This document shows positions 42,157-45,349 of a stretch of 45,349 nucleotides of DNA, piece by piece (position 1 is the stretch's first letter; each line of letters opens with the position of its first letter). Origin of the DNA: Pseudomonadota bacterium (lineage in GTDB: Bacteria; Pseudomonadota; Alphaproteobacteria; Rhodobacterales; Rhodobacteraceae); the NCBI GenBank assembly GCA_021779835.1, contig JAJXZX010000025.1, positions 1-45,349 of the forward strand. The letters run 5' to 3'. Made by a program: the position numbers and the translations under genes. The notes under the pieces were generated by a model. The model did no database searches. It was given only the letters and a program-made list of their open reading frames with translations, and was not told where the DNA came from.

Positions 42157-43044
42157 ATGGCGCTTGTGAATTTTGATGACTTGCGCGAGGGCGTTGCGGC
42201 GCTTTCGCCGGAACGTGTGCAACGTATCATCAACCTTGCAGGGGCGGCGACTTCGGTCGCACTGATCCTTGGGGTTGCGGTGTGGGGCTACAAACTTGCG
42301 ATGCGCGATATAAACGGCATCCCGGTGATCCACGCGATGGCGGGCCCGATGCGCGTCGCGCCAGAGGATCCGGGCGGCCAGATCGCCGCCAACCTCGGGC
42401 TGGAGGTCAACCGTGTCGCGGCTGAGGCGATGGGGGAAAAGGCGACCGATAAGTTGGTGCTGGCGCCGCGTCCGGTCGGTTTGACCGATGCTGACCTCTC
42501 GCCAGAGGCATTGCAAGCCAAGGCCACCGCCGACGCCGCTGCTGCCGCTTCGGCAAAAGCAAGCGCTGCATCGGCCGCGCTGACGGCCACCGCCACCACC
42601 GTAGCCGCACCTGTCGCGCCGCTTGCGGATAATCTATCGCCAACCCAACCCGCTGACATCGTCCCGGCGAGCATGGGTGGCGTGGTCACCTCGCTGGTTC
42701 CCATGCCGCGCCCTGCCAGCCTTGACCCGGTTCTGGCCTCTGCCGACGCGACGGCCAGGGCTGTGACAGACGTCGATCCGGCCACGCTGACGGCGGGAAC
42801 CCGGCTGGTTCAACTGGGCGCTTTCGATGACACAACCAGTGCTGACGAGGTTTGGAACAAGCTGTCGGCCAAGTTTGGCGACCTGATGGCCGATAAATCT
42901 CGCGTGTTGCAAACCGCGAAAAGTGGCGGGCGGGATTTCGTGCGCTTGCGCGTGCTGGGCTTCAAGACCGACGCCGCCTCGCGGCAGTTCTGCGCGGCTC
43001 TACTGGCCGAAAACGCCGCCTGCGTTCCCGTTCTGGTGCGCTGA
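42157..43044 (+). CDS. SPOR-domain membrane protein
   Basis: A 295-residue, single-span inner-membrane protein. One transmembrane helix is at about 24-46 (IINLAGAATSVALILGVAVWGY), followed by an Ala/Pro/Thr-rich periplasmic linker and a C-terminal SPOR domain (about 210-295, TRLVQLGAFDDTTSADEVWNKL onward). SPOR domains bind peptidoglycan glycan strands stripped of stem peptides, at division septa. ATG 42157 is used; GTG 42145 would add four residues. The stop overlaps the nagZ start (TGATG). Confidence 0.9.
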   Translation: MALVNFDDLREGVAALSPERVQRIINLAGAATSVALILGVAVWGYKLAMRDINGIPVIHAMAGPMRVAPEDPGGQIAANLGLEVNRVAAEAMGEKATDKLVLAPRPVGLTDADLSPEALQAKATADAAAAASAKASAASAALTATATTVAAPVAPLADNLSPTQPADIVPASMGGVVTSLVPMPRPASLDPVLASADATARAVTDVDPATLTAGTRLVQLGAFDDTTSADEVWNKLSAKFGDLMADKSRVLQTAKSGGRDFVRLRVLGFKTDAASRQFCAALLAENAACVPVLVR

Positions 43045-44057
43045 TGGCGATGGGCGCCACCATCCTTGGCTGTGAGGGCACCACGCTTTCCGCGTCGGAA
43101 AAGGCGTTCTTCCGCGCCGCCGACCCGTTTGGCTTCATCGTTTTCGCGCGCAACATCGACACGCCGGAACAACTGCGCCGTCTGACCGCAAGCCTGCGCG
43201 AGGCGGTGGGCCGCGATGCGCCGGTTCTGGTCGATCAGGAGGGCGGCCGCGTGCAGCGCCTGCGCGCGCCCTATTGGCGCGAATGGCTGCCGCCATTGGA
43301 ACAGATGGCGCGCGTCGCCCCCGAAAAAGCAGGCCGCGCGATGGAGATCCGCTTTCGTCTGATCGCGGATGAATTGCGCGCCGTCGGCATCGACGCCAAC
43401 TGCGCCCCCACGGCCGACATTGCCATCGAGGCGACCCACCCGTTTCTGAAAAACCGCTGCTATGGCAATGCGTTGCAGCCCGTTGTTACAGCGGCCAGCG
43501 CAGCGGTGCGTGGGCTTTTGGCGGGCGGCGTGCTGCCGGTTGTCAAACATATGCCGGGCCACGGGCGCGGCACGGCGGATTCGCACCTGCACCTGCCCAC
43601 GGTGACCGAGGACGCCGCCACCCTGACTGCCACCGATTTCGCGGCCTTCCGCGCGCTCAATGACCTGCCGATGGCGATGACCGCGCATATCGTCTACACC
43701 GCCTTCGACCCGGACCACCCCGCCACGCAATCGCGCCGCATGATCGAGTTGATCCGCCGCGAGATCGGCTTCAACGGCCTGTTGATTACCGACGATCTGT
43801 CGATGGAGGCGCTTGCCGGCACCTTGCCAGAACGCGCCAGCGCCTCGGTCAAGGCAGGCTGCGACATCGCGCTTTACTGCAAGGCAGAGATGCCGGATGC
43901 CGAGGCGGTCGTCGCCGCCGCAGGGGCGCTGACCCCCACCGGGCAAGGCCGCGCTGCCAAAGCGCTGTCGCAGCGCCACGCGCCGCGCCAGATTGACATC
44001 CCGGCGTTGGAGGCGGAGTTTGAGGCGCTTCTGAACGACGGGCAGGGACATGGTTGA
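43044..44057 (+). CDS. nagZ: Beta-N-acetylhexosaminidase
   Basis: A 337-residue glycoside hydrolase family 3 enzyme that removes N-acetylglucosamine from cytoplasmic muropeptides in cell-wall recycling. Motifs include VLVDQEGGRVQRLR, KHMPGHGRGTADSHLHLP (with the His-Asp-type loop of NagZ) and the nucleophile Asp in LLITDDLSMEAL. No signal peptide, as expected. Coupled to the upstream SPOR gene and overlapping scpA by 8 bases. Confidence 0.94.
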   Translation: MAMGATILGCEGTTLSASEKAFFRAADPFGFIVFARNIDTPEQLRRLTASLREAVGRDAPVLVDQEGGRVQRLRAPYWREWLPPLEQMARVAPEKAGRAMEIRFRLIADELRAVGIDANCAPTADIAIEATHPFLKNRCYGNALQPVVTAASAAVRGLLAGGVLPVVKHMPGHGRGTADSHLHLPTVTEDAATLTATDFAAFRALNDLPMAMTAHIVYTAFDPDHPATQSRRMIELIRREIGFNGLLITDDLSMEALAGTLPERASASVKAGCDIALYCKAEMPDAEAVVAAAGALTPTGQGRAAKALSQRHAPRQIDIPALEAEFEALLNDGQGHG

Positions 44058-44838
44058 TACCAGCTGGGAGGAGACGAAGCCGACGAGCGTCGAAGACCGT
44101 CTCGCCGCCGAGGCTTTGATCGTCGATGTCGAGGGGTTCGAGGGCCCGCTTGACCTTCTTCTGATGCTGTCGCGCACGCAAAAGGTTGACCTGCGCAAGA
44201 TTTCTGTCTTGCAACTGGCCGAGCAGTATCTTGGTTTCGTCAACAAAGCCAAAGATTTGCGCATCGAACTTGCAGCGGATTATCTGGTGATGGCGGCCTG
44301 GCTCGCCTATCTCAAATCGCGGCTCCTTCTCCCGCCCGATCCCACCGACGAAGGCCCCTCTGCCGACGACCTCGCCGCGCACCTGGCCTTCCAGCTTGAA
44401 CGCCTTCAAGCGATGCGCGAGGCGGCAGCGCAGCTGATGGCGCGCGATCAGCGCGGCCGCGACTTCTTCGTGCGCGGTCTGCCAGAGGACGTCATGCGTG
44501 TGCGCTCGGTAAAATGGACCGCCACGCTGCTGGACCTGATGCAGGGCTACGCGCGCATCCGCACCCGCGACGATTTCCGCCCCTTCGTGATGGACCGCCA
44601 CAACGTCTTTACCATGGAGCAGGCGCTGGACCGGATGCGCGGCCTGATCGGCTATGCGGGCGACTGGACTGAACTGGTCAGCTACCTGCCCGAAGGGTGG
44701 GAGTTTGACCCCCAGCGCCGCCGCTCTGCCACCGCCGCGCATTTCGCCGCCTCGCTTGAACTCGTCAAGGCGGGCCAGATTGAGATACGGCAGGGCGAGA
44801 CCTTCTCTCCGATCCAGATACGACGGAAAATCCGATGA
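44050..44838 (+). CDS. scpA: Segregation and condensation protein A
   Basis: A 262-residue kleisin of the SMC-ScpAB chromosome condensin. The N-terminal EGFEGPLDLLLMLSRTQKVDLRKISVLQLAEQYL and ADYLVMAAWLAYLKSRLLLP are family landmarks. The C-terminal winged helix is SATAAHFAASLELVKAGQIEIRQGETFSPIQIRR. ATG 44050 lies inside the end of nagZ. The stop overlaps the scpB start (ATGA). Confidence 0.95.
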   Translation: MVDTSWEETKPTSVEDRLAAEALIVDVEGFEGPLDLLLMLSRTQKVDLRKISVLQLAEQYLGFVNKAKDLRIELAADYLVMAAWLAYLKSRLLLPPDPTDEGPSADDLAAHLAFQLERLQAMREAAAQLMARDQRGRDFFVRGLPEDVMRVRSVKWTATLLDLMQGYARIRTRDDFRPFVMDRHNVFTMEQALDRMRGLIGYAGDWTELVSYLPEGWEFDPQRRRSATAAHFAASLELVKAGQIEIRQGETFSPIQIRRKIR

Positions 44839-45349
44839 GCGAACCCGCCGAAAAAAGCCTGTTCGAGGCGCCACCGATTGCCGAACAGGAACGCATGGTC
44901 GAGGCGATCCTGTTCGCCAGCGCCGAGCCGATCACCGTGCGCGATCTGGAAGACCGTATGCCGCATGGGTCTGACCCGGCAGAGGCGTTGGCCTACCTGC
45001 GTCGCCGCTATGAGGGGCGCGGGGTGAATGTGGTCAAGGTCGGCGATGGCTGGGCCTTCCGCACCGCGCCCGACCTTGGCTTTCTCATGCAAAAGGAAAC
45101 GGTCGAGACGCGCAAACTCAGCCGCGCCGCGATCGAAACCTTGGCGATCATCGCCTACCACCAACCCGCTACCCGCGCCGAGATCGAGGAAATCCGCGGC
45201 GTCGCGGTCAGCCGCGGCACAGTCGATCAGTTGCTGGAGATGGAGTGGATCCGCTTTGGCCGCCGTCGCATGACTCCCGGCCGCCCGGTGACCTTTGTCG
45301 TCACCGAAACCTTCCTTGACCACTTCGGGCTGGAAAGCGCGCGCGATCT
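44835..45349 (+). CDS. scpB: Segregation and condensation protein B, C-terminus beyond window
   Basis: 171 codons are visible. ScpB dimers bind the middle of ScpA in the SMC condensin. The two winged-helix domains are recognisable, with MVEAILFASAEPITVRDLEDRM in the first and LSRAAIETLAIIAYHQPATRAEIEEIRGV in the second, then the GRPVTFVVTETFLDHFGL end segment. No stop codon is reached, so the gene is cut by the window edge near its end. Confidence 0.94.
   Translation, partial: MSEPAEKSLFEAPPIAEQERMVEAILFASAEPITVRDLEDRMPHGSDPAEALAYLRRRYEGRGVNVVKVGDGWAFRTAPDLGFLMQKETVETRKLSRAAIETLAIIAYHQPATRAEIEEIRGVAVSRGTVDQLLEMEWIRFGRRRMTPGRPVTFVVTETFLDHFGLESARD

Overview
The window is about 45 kb of GC-rich bacterial chromosome, most likely from a Rhodobacterales alphaproteobacterium (Roseobacter/Rhodobacter group). 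This rests on the block erpA / dgt-argS-SPOR-nagZ-scpA-scpB, the alphaproteobacterial Usg protein, RpiR-type IolR with its GGAA-N6-TTCC operators, IolC with a C-terminal DUF2090 domain, and two RTX proteins ending in a Hint domain, a form common in this order. No plasmid, phage, transposase or CRISPR signal was seen. The genus cannot be named from the sequence.

Layout, left half. 1-2408 is gyrA (minus, C-terminus outside the window), then usg. 2925-5473 is an arginine-to-proline module: arginase and ornithine cyclodeaminase, with a divergent Lrp/AsnC regulator. 5475-6523 encodes a DsbB protein and a DedA/YqaA membrane protein, translationally coupled. A tRNA-Leu(CAA) follows, then about 960 bases without a credible gene, then two tandem RTX-Hint genes (7739-12609), the most accessory-looking part of the window. 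12606-13205 is a MocA-like nucleotidyltransferase. 13282-22353 forms one metabolic group on the minus strand: a dimethylglycine/sarcosine dehydrogenase-type flavoprotein, a five-gene Liv-type ABC importer (livK, G, F, H, M) and a GlxA/GbdR-type AraC regulator. Together they suggest uptake and demethylation of an amino-acid-like compound such as dimethylglycine or sarcosine.

Layout, right half. 22496-26749 is mostly housekeeping: class II DAHP synthase, a PAS protein, yicC, gmk and a gamma carbonic anhydrase-like protein. 26840-33374 is a myo-inositol catabolic cluster, iolR-iolC-iolD-iolE-iolB. It has two GGAA-N6-TTCC operators, a hairpin over the iolC ribosome site and a terminator between iolE and iolB; iolG, iolA and an inositol transporter are not here. 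A PLP-dependent trans-sulfuration-family enzyme and a small unknown protein follow. 35189-37787 is phoR-phoU-phoB without the pstSCAB genes usually found between phoR and phoU; in their place is a four-unit, 11-base-period Pho box array. The end holds xthA, erpA, dgt, argS, a SPOR protein, nagZ, scpA and scpB (cut by the window edge), with the last four start/stop coupled.

Most of the window is ordinary core genome. The parts most worth following up are the paired RTX-Hint proteins (shared module, exact 80-residue period, possible self-processing), the importer/demethylase/regulator group, the rearranged Pho locus, and several precise non-coding elements: the IolR operators, the intra-operon terminators and a 13-base element found at two intergenic sites. 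No clearly new defence or enzymatic system was found.
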